Positions 1-8,915 of a stretch of 64,000 bases of DNA are shown piece by piece; the stretch's first letter is position 1; every line of letters starts with the position of its first letter. The notes beneath the pieces were generated by a model. It was not told where the DNA came from. It worked only from the letters and a program-made list of their open reading frames with translations, and made no database searches. A program made the translations under genes and the position numbers. This DNA comes from Geminocystis sp. NIES-3709. Its GTDB lineage: Bacteria > Cyanobacteriota > Cyanobacteriia > Cyanobacteriales > Cyanobacteriaceae. The DNA lies in the NCBI RefSeq assembly GCF_001548115.1, contig NZ_AP014821.1, positions 620,001-684,000 on the forward strand, written 5' to 3'.

Positions 1-373
1 CTAAAGATTGCCAACGATTAGCAGAATCCTCTGCTGTTTCAAAAGTGCCGTAATCACCTAAGATTAATCTTTCTTCAATTAGCTTATTCGGTAATGGTTG
101 AGCTACGATCGATAATTTTAATTGATTGGTAGTTAAAGTTTTTTCTTCTTGGTTAGAAATATTAGTAAATTTCACAGTTAGAGAGTCACCTTCATTACTT
201 TTAAGGGTAATTTCATCTTCTAATTCATCTCCAAATCTTTGTACAATACCGACTTTTAAATCTACAGCTAAAACGGGGAGATTCGGAAAAAACAATGCAC
301 CAAGTAATAAAGGTAAAGTTAACCAAAGTTGGGGAGAGATTAAATTAAAATTGAGGCAAGAATTAAACTTCAT
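1..373 (-). CDS. SpoIID/LytB-domain protein, N-terminal part (cut by window start)
   Basis: The minus strand reads about 124 codons from an ATG at 373 down to the window edge without a stop. The N-terminus is a signal peptide: a hydrophobic stretch around residues 15-32 ends at a likely cleavage after PVLA. It is followed by VGIVQRFGDE and later FETAEDSANRW, which I recall from cyanobacterial SpoIID/LytB (amidase-enhancer-like) proteins acting on the cell wall. The catalytic-type domain lies outside the window, so the family call rests on remembered N-terminal similarity. The plus-strand frame over the same bases is a shadow. Confidence 0.55.
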   Translation of the reverse strand, partial: MKFNSCLNFNLISPQLWLTLPLLLGALFFPNLPVLAVDLKVGIVQRFGDELEDEITLKSNEGDSLTVKFTNISNQEEKTLTTNQLKLSIVAQPLPNKLIEERLILGDYGTFETAEDSANRWQSL

Positions 374-650
374 AACATCGAGATTACTTTTACACACACC
401 AATTACAATAGGTAAAGGATTAGTTACTTTCAAGATTATATCTTAATTGAGGTGTACTGAAAAAGTGTAATTTTTAAACTGAGGAATTTCGATGATAAAA
501 CATGAAAGTATAAAACTTTAGATAGAGAGAGTTTATAAGTAAAGAGAATAGTAAAAGGGTTAAGAATTTCGTTTGTTTAGATCAATACTTTATATATAGA
601 AAATAAACAGCGATCGATAATCTTAATAGATTTTATTAATGAATATAAAA

Positions 651-1832
651 TTAAGAATCAATACTAAGCTCGCCATTAGATTTTAAAATAAAGTGATTGT
701 TTCCCCATTTTATTTTATTACCAAATAAAGCTATTGACCAAATATAAAATCTAATTAAATCAACAACAAAAATTAATCCTAAATACTGAATGATTGTATC
801 ATTATTAAGATATTTAAAACTTAGTTTATAATTTAATAAAAGTTTAAGAGAAAGAGTTATTATCAACACTATTAAACTAAAAAAAGAGAGGTGATTAAAT
901 AAACAAAAAATAATACTATTGATTGTACCATAAGTAAAAATCATACCTAAATATCCTTTAAATCTTTGTACTCGGATACAACGAAACCAGCGAATTTGTC
1001 TTTTTAGATAATGATTAAAAATTTCTTCAGTTATTTGATGTTTTACTATATAGTTAGATAAAACTGTTTCATAACCTAATTTTGTTGGTAAGTTTCCTAA
1101 TAAAAAATCATCGGCTAAACTATTTGCTATTCTCTCAAAACTACCAATTTTTTCTAAGATTTTTTTTCTGATTAAAATAGTTGAACCAAAAGCAAATTTT
1201 ACTCCTTCTAATTGTCTAGCAGTTAATACATTAGGAATAAAATTACAAGCAACTCCTAAAGATTCAATAATTCCCGTAAAATTATGACTTAAAGACTGAT
1301 ATAAACAAGTCACAACGCCTACTTTTTCCTGTTGCAATGGTTGGACTATTTTTTTTAAATAATCTTCTTTAACTTCTATATCACTATCAGCTATTAAAAT
1401 TAAATTATAATCACAATACTTTAAACCATTAGCTAAATTACTTACTTTATAGTTATAACCAATTATCCGATCGTTCACTATTAATTTTAAATCTCGATCG
1501 GCATATCTATTAATTAGTTTTTCTACCAGTAAAATAACGGGATCATGTTTATCTCGAACACAAAAAATAATTTGATATTGAGGATAATTTTGTATAATAA
1601 AAGATGTTAAATTTTCTTCAAGATTATATTCTAAACCCCATAAAGGTTTAAGTATAGAAATAGGTGGAGAAAAATCAACATTAACCTCTTCTTTTTGGGA
1701 AAAAAAACGATAACAGGAATAAAGACTATATAGATAATAGACGATCGATCCCAAAGTTAGAATAAAAAAAACTAAAGAGAAAAAATTAATAATTAGTGAT
1801 GGATAATTAATAACTAATAGTGAATTAAGCAT
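651..1832 (-). CDS. GT21-like membrane glycosyltransferase (ceramide glucosyltransferase/HpnI type)
   Basis: A 393-residue family-2-fold glycosyltransferase of the ceramide glucosyltransferase (GT21) type. One N-terminal membrane segment (about residues 12-36) precedes the catalytic domain. Visible motifs are the opening PPISILKPL at 56-63, the nucleotide-sugar DSD at 149-151, an acidic DD pair at 241-242 and the QIRW form of (Q/R)XXRW at 279-282. Further hydrophobic segments occupy about 290-375. It probably sugar-modifies a membrane lipid; the acceptor cannot be read from sequence. It lies 47 bp downstream of ychF on the same strand and may be cotranscribed. Confidence 0.8.
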   Translation of the reverse strand: MLNSLLVINYPSLIINFFSLVFFILTLGSIVYYLYSLYSCYRFFSQKEEVNVDFSPPISILKPLWGLEYNLEENLTSFIIQNYPQYQIIFCVRDKHDPVILLVEKLINRYADRDLKLIVNDRIIGYNYKVSNLANGLKYCDYNLILIADSDIEVKEDYLKKIVQPLQQEKVGVVTCLYQSLSHNFTGIIESLGVACNFIPNVLTARQLEGVKFAFGSTILIRKKILEKIGSFERIANSLADDFLLGNLPTKLGYETVLSNYIVKHQITEEIFNHYLKRQIRWFRCIRVQRFKGYLGMIFTYGTINSIIFCLFNHLSFFSLIVLIITLSLKLLLNYKLSFKYLNNDTIIQYLGLIFVVDLIRFYIWSIALFGNKIKWGNNHFILKSNGELSIDS

Positions 1833-1879
1833 AATTGCTTTAAATTGTCTTATATAATCAATTGTTAATTGTTCATTGG

Positions 1880-2971
1880 TTAAACATTGAAGCGAAATAA
1901 CATCACATCTCCCTCCTTTACAATATACTCTTTTCCTTCCGAGCGAACTAAACCTTGTTCTTTTGCCGCCGCCATGCTACCAGTTTTAACTAAATCTTCA
2001 TAGGCAACAGTTTCCGCACGAATAAATCCCCTTTCAAAATCAGTATGAATTACTCCGGCTGCTTGAGGTGCCTTCATTCCAGCGATGATTGTCCATGCCC
2101 TAGTTTCTGTTTCCCCTGTGGTAATATAAGTACGCAATCCTAATAATTCATAAGTTGCTTTAATCAATGACTGCAAACCCCCTTCAGTAACTCCTAGAGA
2201 CTCTAAAAATTCCGCTTTTTCTTCTAAGGATAATTCTACCAACTCTGATTCTACTTGAGCTGAAACTACGACCACTTTAGCATTTTCTGAGGCGACTTGT
2301 TGTTTAACTTGCTCTACCCATTCATTACCGGTGGCTAAATCTTCATCAGTAACGTTAGCCGCATAAATCACTGGTTTGGAAGTTAGTAATCCCAACGGCT
2401 TAACAATTATTTCTTCCTCTGGGGTTAAGTTTAAAAATCTAGCAGGTTTACCATCATTGAGAATAGGTAAAATTCGCTCTAAAATGCCCATTTCTTCAGC
2501 CGCTTCTTTATTATTTTTCACCTGCTTTCTCAATCTTTCTACTCGGCGCTCAACTTGAGTTAAATCAGCTAAAGCTAATTCTAAATTGATAACTTCAATG
2601 TCTCTAATAGGATCAACTGATCCAGAAACGTGGATAATATCATCATCGTCGAAACATCTTACTACATGAACGATGGCATCTACTTCCCTAATATTTGCTA
2701 GAAATTGATTTCCTAAACCTTCCCCTTTCGATGCACCTTTTACTAACCCTGCAATATCCACAAATTCAATACGAGTAGGAATAATTTTTACAGATTTAGA
2801 TATTTTAGCTAATACTTCCAAACGTTCATCAGGTACAGCTACAACTCCCACATTAGGCTCGATCGTACAAAAAGGGAAATTTGCGGCATCGGCTTTGGCG
2901 TTAGCTACTACGGCATTAAATAAGGTAGATTTGCCTACATTGGGCAATCCCACAATTCCAGCTCTTAACAT
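1880..2971 (-). CDS. ychF: Redox-regulated ATPase YchF (Obg-like)
   Basis: A full-length (363 aa) member of the universally conserved YchF/OLA1 family, a P-loop protein that prefers ATP over GTP and associates with ribosomes. The G1 motif GLPNVGKS is at residues 8-15, followed by NFPFCTIEPN in the switch region, DIAGLV as G3, and a C-terminal TGS domain from about 280 onward. The ATG at 2971 gives the usual N-terminus MLRAGIVGLPNVGKS. The start is typical and nothing is missing. Confidence 0.97.
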   Translation of the reverse strand: MLRAGIVGLPNVGKSTLFNAVVANAKADAANFPFCTIEPNVGVVAVPDERLEVLAKISKSVKIIPTRIEFVDIAGLVKGASKGEGLGNQFLANIREVDAIVHVVRCFDDDDIIHVSGSVDPIRDIEVINLELALADLTQVERRVERLRKQVKNNKEAAEEMGILERILPILNDGKPARFLNLTPEEEIIVKPLGLLTSKPVIYAANVTDEDLATGNEWVEQVKQQVASENAKVVVVSAQVESELVELSLEEKAEFLESLGVTEGGLQSLIKATYELLGLRTYITTGETETRAWTIIAGMKAPQAAGVIHTDFERGFIRAETVAYEDLVKTGSMAAAKEQGLVRSEGKEYIVKEGDVMLFRFNV

Positions 2972-3069
2972 AAGATATAGTTATTTTAAATATTGGTCAA
3001 GATTTTATTATTGCTTATTTAAGTGCTTATGGAAAATGAATAAAGGTTATCAATGTTGTTCGATCGTCT

Positions 3070-3366
3070 TTAGTCAACTATCCAAGGTGGCAAAGGATTC
3101 TCAAATTGCCAGTCCACACCAATTATGTCTTCATCTTCTTTTTCGATTAAGTACTTAGCTTGATGAAAAGCCTGATCTGCATTAATAGCAACTAAATTAG
3201 CGTCAGATCCTTCAACTCGTTGATTCTCTAATATAGTACTATACCAAGAGGCAATCCATTCTCCATTACTTTCTTCAAGAGTCAAAGTATATCTATTTCC
3301 AGTACGACTATTATCTAGGAACATACGATAACGTTTTGGAGAGTTTTCTATTTCTGAGGTTATCAT
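3070..3366 (-). CDS. Conserved-looking hypothetical protein (98 aa)
   Basis: A small acidic soluble protein with no recognised domain. I chose the ATG at 3366 (MITSEIENSPKRYRMFLDNS) over an upstream in-frame TTG because the extra residues look like untranslated leader. The sequence mixes a beta-rich centre (YTLTLEESNGEWIASWY) with a helical AFHQAKYLIEKEDED stretch and ends in LPPWIVD. No signal peptide or membrane segment is visible. It lies downstream of nothing obvious and 98 bp before the ychF start, on the same strand. Confidence 0.6.
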   Translation of the reverse strand: MITSEIENSPKRYRMFLDNSRTGNRYTLTLEESNGEWIASWYSTILENQRVEGSDANLVAINADQAFHQAKYLIEKEDEDIIGVDWQFENPLPPWIVD

Positions 3367-3958
3367 ATTGATAATTAATTGTTTGAAATAAATAATCAAA
3401 TACTATACTAACAAAAACTGATCACTGATAATCTTAATCCAAGTTGATTAAAATTACTTATTACAAAAACGATCGAAAGCATAATTTAGTAATGTTTATG
3501 GGTAATGTCATCATATCAAAAACAACAACGAGAATATGATGAATTTTTATATCAAGCAAGATATTTAACATTTAATTGAAAACTTTTTTGCCAGATTCAA
3601 ACAATATACGGCAATAATCACCAGATATGATCAATGAAAAATAAATTTTGTTGTTGGTATTTATCTAGGGGCAATCCTCATTTGGCTTAATTGATGACAA
3701 GCTGTAACTTTAATCTCCCAAAATTATGTGAGATAATGTTACAATTTTAGCCTTTTTATGTTTCTAAAAATCTTAATTTAAAAATAAAATATAATTTCCT
3801 AATTCAAAATTACAATAACCCAAAGGAGAGTCAGAGAGATAGATTTATTCAATTTATTTTAAGGCTATTAGATTCAGATTTATTTGAATAATAATTTTCT
3901 CACAACAAACTTTTGATAGTATCTTTTATCTATCTCTTGTGTCCTGACTCATATTTGA
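3367..3958. other. Intergenic region of about 590 bp
   Basis: No convincing reading frame was seen. The right part, beyond the 3' end of crtR, holds the imperfect inverted repeat at 3828-3950 listed separately. The rest is AT-rich with one CGATCG site. Confidence 0.6.
3828..3950. repeat. Imperfect inverted repeat pair, MITE-like or long stem
   Basis: GAGTCAGAGAGATAGAT at 3828-3844 is matched in inverted form at 3928-3950 (ATCTATCTCT, six extra bases, CTGACTC). The arms enclose about 83 bp of AT-rich DNA, so the element spans 123 bp just beyond the crtR stop codon. It could be the ends of a small non-autonomous element, a crtR 3' structure, or chance in low-complexity DNA. Confidence 0.45.
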
Positions 3959-4840
3959 TCAATGTTTATCGTGAAATCTAATACCTAAAAATATATCGTA
4001 CAAAAAACTCCAAAAGTTTTTACCGTTGAGTAAGTCCAAAGATTGATCACAGCCTTTTGCGTCTAATAAGGGTTTAGTTGCATAATAGGCAGGCTCATAT
4101 TTATACCAAGGAATAGAAGGCCATAAATGATGAATTAAATGATAGTTTTGTCCGAGAATTAAAAGATTCAAAACTCTACCCGGATACACTCTCGCATTTT
4201 TCCATCGATCGCGTTCTCTAAAAGGACGATGAGGTAAGTAATCAAAAAATAAACCTAACGCAATACCAACTACTAAAGCAGGTACAAACCAAAAATTCAT
4301 TACATAACCTATAAAACCGTAGTTAATACCGAGAAAAACTACCGTAAAGAGAAATAAACGACTCAAAAACCATTCTAAAAGCTCATATTTTCGCCATAAT
4401 TGTCTCTTGAAGAAAAAAATCTCATGGTAGAAAAACCTAGCGGCAATCATCCATAAAGGGCCTCCTGTAGAGACATAATGATCAGGATCGTTCTCAGGAT
4501 CATTTACATTTGCATGGTGTTGTAGGTGAACCCTCGTAAAAACAGGAAAGGCAAAACCCAACATTAAGGCACTACCATGACCAAGAATTGAATTAATGAT
4601 TCGATCGCTATGGGCGCTATTATGAGAAGCATCATGAATAACAGTACCAGACATATGTAAGGCTAGTACATTGGCACAAAAACATATCCAATCTATCCAC
4701 CCCCACAAAAAATAACCCACGGTGGAAAATGTAATTAATAAAATAGCAGTAATAAACATCAGCACAGTAGGATTAAACCCTCCCGGTGCTTTTAAATATT
4801 CTCTTGGTACAGATGTCAATACAGGTGAAACCGACTGCAT
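3959..4840 (-). CDS. crtR: Beta-carotene hydroxylase CrtR
   Basis: A 293-residue membrane di-iron hydroxylase of the fatty-acid-desaturase superfamily that adds the 3-hydroxyl to beta-ionone rings in zeaxanthin formation. The three histidine boxes are visible: HDASH at 69-73, HLQHH at 105-109 and HLIHH at 234-238, with hydrophobic segments at about 28-66, 160-198 and 222-230. The sequence follows the cyanobacterial CrtR pattern closely (VPREYL near the start, NDPDHYVSTGGPLW, YLPHRPFRERDRWKNARVYP), which separates it from acyl-lipid desaturases. The gene stands alone. Confidence 0.93.
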   Translation of the reverse strand: MQSVSPVLTSVPREYLKAPGGFNPTVLMFITAILLITFSTVGYFLWGWIDWICFCANVLALHMSGTVIHDASHNSAHSDRIINSILGHGSALMLGFAFPVFTRVHLQHHANVNDPENDPDHYVSTGGPLWMIAARFFYHEIFFFKRQLWRKYELLEWFLSRLFLFTVVFLGINYGFIGYVMNFWFVPALVVGIALGLFFDYLPHRPFRERDRWKNARVYPGRVLNLLILGQNYHLIHHLWPSIPWYKYEPAYYATKPLLDAKGCDQSLDLLNGKNFWSFLYDIFLGIRFHDKH

Positions 4841-4949
4841 TGCTTTTATATGCTCCTTCTTTGAATCCGATAAATAAATTTTTTATTATGGTAGTTTACA
4901 ATATTTTGTTCTTAAGGTAAAGATTTGTAAATCTTCTCATTCTAGTTAT

Positions 4950-5342
4950 TTATTCTTCAAAGACTTCCTGAATAACTTGTTTAATTTCTTTATCTGGAGG
5001 GCGTTTAGTAAATTGTTGATGGCTATAAATCCATAAAGGCTTAATAATTTTATCTTTTTCATTAAGTAAATACATAATTCTAATTTGTCCAGATGCACCC
5101 TTAGCAATGACTATAACTAACTTATAAAATCTCCACTCTTGAGATAATTTTAAACCACTCGGTAAAGGTTCTGTTCTTGCTTGTGGCGGATAAGGATTTA
5201 TAATTAATGCGTCCAAATAGTTGCTAATATTTTGACTAAATCTAATTTTTTCATCTTGAGATTTATAAGTTTTAACTAATTTCTGGAAACTTTTTTCAAA
5301 GTAAACAGTTTGTTCAAGCAAGTAGAGAGTTGAGCCATTCAT
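4950..5342 (-). CDS. Putative toxin of a Panacea-type toxin-antitoxin pair (RelE/ParE-like)
   Basis: A 130-residue basic protein translated from an ATG with a strong Shine-Dalgarno (AAGGAGAAGTAA before ATG) embedded in the last codons of the upstream antitoxin gene; the two genes overlap by 29 bp. The sequence looks like a compact RelE/ParE-type fold: FEKSFQKLVKTY helix near the start, then LPSGLKLSQEWRFYKLVI and a closing strand-helix IYSHQQFTKRPPDKEI. The RelE-like assignment is inferred from this pattern plus the partner; catalytic residues were not assigned. It probably inhibits translation or another core process when unopposed. Confidence 0.65.
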   Translation of the reverse strand: MNGSTLYLLEQTVYFEKSFQKLVKTYKSQDEKIRFSQNISNYLDALIINPYPPQARTEPLPSGLKLSQEWRFYKLVIVIAKGASGQIRIMYLLNEKDKIIKPLWIYSHQQFTKRPPDKEIKQVIQEVFEE

Positions 5343-5901
5343 TTACTTCTCCTTGCTTTATGTATTGAGGTTTATATTTTTTGTGAGAATTAATTTCCCC
5401 TTTCAAAATATGAGAAATTATTTGCTCATAATGAGGGTGATTTTGTTCAATTTCTAACAATTTTTTTTGTCCTAAAAGTTTCATATCTTCTATTGAAATA
5501 GATTCATTTGAACTAGCATAACTAGGTAAGTCTTTTCGAGCTTTTTTCCATGGAAATTCCAGATGAGTTAAATCACTCAGATAATAAGCATGGTACTGTC
5601 CAAAATATTGCCAAACTTCTTCTAAAACCGCTTTTAATTCTTCGTTGATATATTCTGGAGTAGGAATCGGTAATTGTTGGGCTTCAAATTCACTGTAAAA
5701 ATGGTAAGCTGGTGGACAAACAGGGCCATAACGCCATGCTTGAATATCCTCGAGAAATAAAGGTTCATCAAATAGAGCTAAGTATAGACACTGACTATAA
5801 TAGAGAAGTTTTTGTAACTTCATATTAGTCATTTGATCATCTCTACCATCTTCATAAGCCCTAATAATAAAGTATTTAGCTACTGTTAGGGGGCTAACCA
5901 T
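5314..5901 (-). CDS. Panacea-domain (DUF4065, SocA-like) antitoxin
   Basis: The Panacea/DUF4065 pattern is clear: a first helix VAKYFIIRA, then MTNMKLQKLLYYSQCLYLA, then AWRYGPVCPPAYHFY. In known systems this domain neutralises very different toxins encoded next to it. Two starts are possible; I prefer the ATG at 5901 (MVSPLTVAKY) because AAAGGAAAATCTA precedes it, while the ATG at 5928 has no visible ribosome site. The 3' end overlaps the toxin gene, the usual translational coupling for such pairs. The C-terminus (about residues 150-195) is probably the toxin-contacting region. Confidence 0.85.
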   Translation of the reverse strand: MVSPLTVAKYFIIRAYEDGRDDQMTNMKLQKLLYYSQCLYLALFDEPLFLEDIQAWRYGPVCPPAYHFYSEFEAQQLPIPTPEYINEELKAVLEEVWQYFGQYHAYYLSDLTHLEFPWKKARKDLPSYASSNESISIEDMKLLGQKKLLEIEQNHPHYEQIISHILKGEINSHKKYKPQYIKQGEVNEWLNSLLA

Positions 5902-6084
5902 TAGATTTTCCTTTGGTGGATTTGTCATTAATAATTTTATTTTAACTTGACTTAGTGGTACTTATTACTTCTTAGCTTATTCTTAATCATAAATTTTTGA
6001 TAAATTATCTTTGCGTCTTTGCGTGAGAAAAATATTGATAGTTTTTGTTCAAAAAGAACCATAAAAAAGACGATCGACCCTAAA

Positions 6085-6105
6085 ATACCTCACTAAATGA
6101 GGTTA
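6085..6105 (-). terminator. Possible petBD terminator hairpin
   Basis: A perfect short stem ACCTCA / TGAGGT with a 5-base loop lies about 55 bp beyond the petD stop, followed on the minus strand by an AT-rich stretch and, about 20 bp on, a run of T. The stem is short, so this is tentative. Confidence 0.4.
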
Positions 6106-6156
6106 GAATCGATCGAGAGGGGTGTATTTTAATATTTTTGAGATTCAAGTCGAAAC

Positions 6157-6654
6157 TTAGAACAAACCCAAAGTTAAGGACTTATCAATGGGGAAGATAG
6201 AACCAGCACCTAACCAAAGAGTTACTAAAGTACCAAACAAAAATACAGTCATCGCAATGGGGCGACGGAAAGGATTTTGGAACTTGTTAACGCTTTCGAT
6301 GAAAGGTATTAGCATTAAACCTAAAGGAATTGCCGCTTGACAAGCGATACCTAAGAGTTTGTTGGGTAAAACTCGCAAAATTTGGAATACAGGATATAAA
6401 TACCACTCAGGTAAGATTTCCAAAGGAGTTGCAAAGGGATCAGCAGGTTCGCCAATCATAGCAGGATCTAGAATGGATAAACCAACGATTAAACCTAATG
6501 CCCCTAAAATACAGACAGGGAACATATACAGAATATCGTTAGGCCATGCAATTTCACCGTAGTAATGATGACCCATATTTTGAGCTAATTTTGCTCTTAA
6601 TTTTGGATCGTTAAGATCGGGTTTTTTGATTAATTGAGAATTAGGATTAGACAT
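6157..6654 (-). CDS. petD: Cytochrome b6f complex subunit IV (PetD)
   Basis: A thylakoid membrane subunit of the cytochrome b6f complex that, with PetB, builds the quinol oxidation site. Motifs include [25 protein letters not shown] near the N-terminus, the conserved PEWY of the Qo site, and three membrane segments at about 43-62, 93-118 and 131-152. The protein is 165 residues; five residues more at the N-terminus (SNPNSQ) than many homologues. It follows petB by 140 bp on the same strand, the normal cyanobacterial petBD order. Confidence 0.97.
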   Translation of the reverse strand: MSNPNSQLIKKPDLNDPKLRAKLAQNMGHHYYGEIAWPNDILYMFPVCILGALGLIVGLSILDPAMIGEPADPFATPLEILPEWYLYPVFQILRVLPNKLLGIACQAAIPLGLMLIPFIESVNKFQNPFRRPIAMTVFLFGTLVTLWLGAGSIFPIDKSLTLGLF

Positions 6655-6794
6655 GATTTAAAAATTTCCCCTCAGTTAACGGGTATATAAGAAGAAGAAA
6701 CAGGATAATTTATATTTTATCCTGATTATATCTGAGCATTCTGTAACAAATGATTAACTTTAAAGACGATGGATTTCTCGACTTTAAATCTTAA

Positions 6795-7463
6795 TTACAA
6801 AGGACCAGAAATACCTTGTTTACGGATTAAGAGGAAGTGTAATAACATGAATACTGCCATTAACCAAGGTAAAACAAAGGTGTGAATGGTGTAGAAACGG
6901 GTTAAAGTTGCTTGACCTACACTGGCACCACCTCTTAAAAGTTCTACCATTTGATCTCCAACGACAGGAATAGCCGCAGGTACACCTGATACGATTTTAA
7001 CTGCCCAATAACCTACTTGATCCCAAGGTAAGGAGTAACCAGTTACACCGAAGGAAACGGTAATAACAGCCATTGTTACACCCACGATCCAAGTTAACTC
7101 ACGAGGTTTTTTGAATCCACCAGTTAAGTAAACACGAAATACATGGAGGATTAACATTAATACCATCATACTGGCAGACCAGCGATGAATCGATCGAATT
7201 AACCAGCCGAAGTTAACTTCATTCATGATAAATTGAACGGAGGTAAAGGCTTCGGTAACGGTGGGTTTGTAGTAAAAAGTCATGGCAAACCCAGTTGCAA
7301 ACTGAATTAAGAAGCAAGTTAGGGTAATTCCGCCTAAGCAATAAAAAATATTGACATGGGGGGGAACATATTTGCTACTAATATCATCGGAAATCGCATC
7401 TACTTCGAGGCGATCGTTAAACCATTTATAAACAGGAGAATCGGTTACTTGTTTAGTAAACAT
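6795..7463 (-). CDS. petB: Cytochrome b6 (PetB)
   Basis: The 222-residue cytochrome b6, carrying two b-type hemes and the covalently attached heme c(i) of the b6f complex. Recognisable segments are [14 protein letters not shown] with the heme-linking Cys, [12 protein letters not shown] and [20 protein letters not shown] with the heme-ligand histidines of helix B, and [14 protein letters not shown] plus [16 protein letters not shown] carrying those of helix D. Length and both ends match the family exactly. It precedes petD in the unit. Confidence 0.98.
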   Translation of the reverse strand: MFTKQVTDSPVYKWFNDRLEVDAISDDISSKYVPPHVNIFYCLGGITLTCFLIQFATGFAMTFYYKPTVTEAFTSVQFIMNEVNFGWLIRSIHRWSASMMVLMLILHVFRVYLTGGFKKPRELTWIVGVTMAVITVSFGVTGYSLPWDQVGYWAVKIVSGVPAAIPVVGDQMVELLRGGASVGQATLTRFYTIHTFVLPWLMAVFMLLHFLLIRKQGISGPL

Positions 7464-7667
7464 TAAGCCGTGAACTAGGAATTATTATGTACAGTGTTTT
7501 TTGTAATTTGGGATAACGATAAATCTCAGTTTAGTTAAAGATTTAAGGTTATAGTTAGTCAATGGAATTATATCATGACGTTGTAGCAAGACTAGGGATT
7601 CATTACGATCGTCAACAATTAATCAAATTCTCAGACTTACTACATAAAATTTAACATATTTTGCTCA

Positions 7668-7991
7668 TTAAAAACTTGGTAATGAAATTAGTTTAGCAAC
7701 GGCGGTTAATAATCCTGTCACCAGTATTCCTACGATACTCAAAAAGCCTATAGTCAAAGTATTCAGACGAGTATCTAAACCTTCCATTCTTTTATCTACT
7801 CCATCAATCCTTTTATCGATGGATTCCATGCGCTTATTTGATTCCTCATTCTGGACTTTCAATTTCTCTATATCAATTTTAATTTCTGTAACATCTGATT
7901 GAACTCGATCAATTTTATTTTCTAGAGGTTCAATTTTATTCTCTAGTCTTGTTAATACATCAACTAAATTTACTTCGACAATTTGAGTCAT
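7668..7991 (-). CDS. Hypothetical coiled-coil protein with C-terminal membrane anchor
   Basis: A 107-residue protein of unknown function. Residues 8-80 form a heptad-patterned coiled coil with repeated IDRV / IDKRIDGVDKRMEGLDTRL phrases; residues 81-102 are a single hydrophobic segment (LTIGFLSIVGILVTGLLTAV). This architecture is common in small bacterial tail-anchored proteins, often annotated as hypothetical or XhlA/DUF1640-like. No neighbour suggests a role: petB ends the unit upstream and the divergent gene is a carbonic-anhydrase-like protein. Confidence 0.65.
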   Translation of the reverse strand: MTQIVEVNLVDVLTRLENKIEPLENKIDRVQSDVTEIKIDIEKLKVQNEESNKRMESIDKRIDGVDKRMEGLDTRLNTLTIGFLSIVGILVTGLLTAVAKLISLPSF

Positions 7992-8113
7992 AATAGTATA
8001 GTGTTGATTTACTAAAGGTTGAGGATAGTTACCGCTATCCCTTCCTTATATTTTATACTTTAATTATTATTTGTTACAATGCCGAAGATGTGGAGATTTA
8101 TCTAAATACTGCG

Positions 8114-8626
8114 ATGAAATTGTTAAGAAATATTGATTTTCCTGAGAGTGCGTTTATTGCGGATAATGCCTCGATTATGGGAGATGTGGAAATAGGAAGG
8201 GGATCGAGTATTTGGTATAGTGCTGTAGTAAGGGGAGATGTGGAAAAAATTTCGATCGGATCTTATACTAATATTCAAGATGGAGCAGTATTACACGGAG
8301 ATCCTAATAAAGTAACGATTTTAGAAGATTATGTGACGATCGGACATAAAGCTGTAATTCACTCTGCCCATATCAAAACAGGTTGTTTAATTGGAATTGG
8401 CTCGATCGTTTTAGATGGTGTTACCGTAGGAGAGGGATCAATCATTGGAGCAGGTTGTGTTGTAACAAAAGATGTTGAGCCTCGATCTTTAATGGTTGGT
8501 ATCCCAGCAAAAAAGCTCAGAGAAATTGGAGAAGATGAAGCACAAGATTTAATTAATCACGCTAAAAAATATTATCAACTTGCCTTATATCATGGTGGAA
8601 AAAGTGATAATAAGGGATTTTATTAA
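8114..8626 (+). CDS. Gamma-class carbonic anhydrase family protein (hexapeptide repeat)
   Basis: A left-handed beta-helix protein of the gamma-carbonic anhydrase/YrdA/PaaY family. Hexapeptide turns such as ASIMGDVEIG, SIWYSAVVRG and CLIGIGSIVLDGVTVG run through most of the chain, with a C-terminal helix. The three metal-ligand histidines are present: one in LHGDP and two spaced by four residues in IGHKAVIH. Whether it is an active anhydrase is not readable. An in-frame GTG at 8090 is possible, but the ATG at 8114 gives the normal family N-terminus. Its 3' end overlaps the convergent HicB gene by 42 bp. Confidence 0.88.
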   Translation: MKLLRNIDFPESAFIADNASIMGDVEIGRGSSIWYSAVVRGDVEKISIGSYTNIQDGAVLHGDPNKVTILEDYVTIGHKAVIHSAHIKTGCLIGIGSIVLDGVTVGEGSIIGAGCVVTKDVEPRSLMVGIPAKKLREIGEDEAQDLINHAKKYYQLALYHGGKSDNKGFY

Positions 8627-8788
8627 GTTATCTGAAATTGGTTCGAGCATTAGATTAATTGCATCCTTTAAATATGAGATCGCCTCCTGTTTAGTATCTC
8701 CAAAAGATGAAACAAAACTTAATTTTGGACAAGTTGCCGTATAAGTTTCCGTTTCCTCATCCCATTCAACAATCGCTCTAACTATCAT
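8585..8788 (-). CDS. Orphan HicB-like antitoxin family protein
   Basis: A 67-residue HicB-fold protein: the strand pattern VRAIVEWDEETETYTATCPKL followed by the helix TKQEAISYLKDAINLML is typical. Classical hicAB pairs have a small hicA toxin (dsRBD-like) directly beside hicB. None was found: the 127 bp upstream hold no frame, and downstream lies the convergent hexapeptide gene, which it overlaps by 42 bp. It may be a stand-alone regulator or a leftover. The ATG at 8788 is the natural start. Confidence 0.7.
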   Translation of the reverse strand: MIVRAIVEWDEETETYTATCPKLSFVSSFGDTKQEAISYLKDAINLMLEPISDNLIKSLIITFSTMI

Positions 8789-8915
8789 AATTAATTTTTA
8801 GTTTATTTATTTTATCAATATTATAAATAACTAATAGCGATCGCATATTACCCTGTCCACCTGTATCCTATCTCCTTTCTTAACCGATAATTTTATAACT
8901 CACTCAGGTAATTAT

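Noticed and set aside
126-446. Plus-strand frame of 106 codons at the left edge.
   Set aside because: It lies antisense to the signal-peptide-bearing SpoIID-like gene and has no plausible start context.
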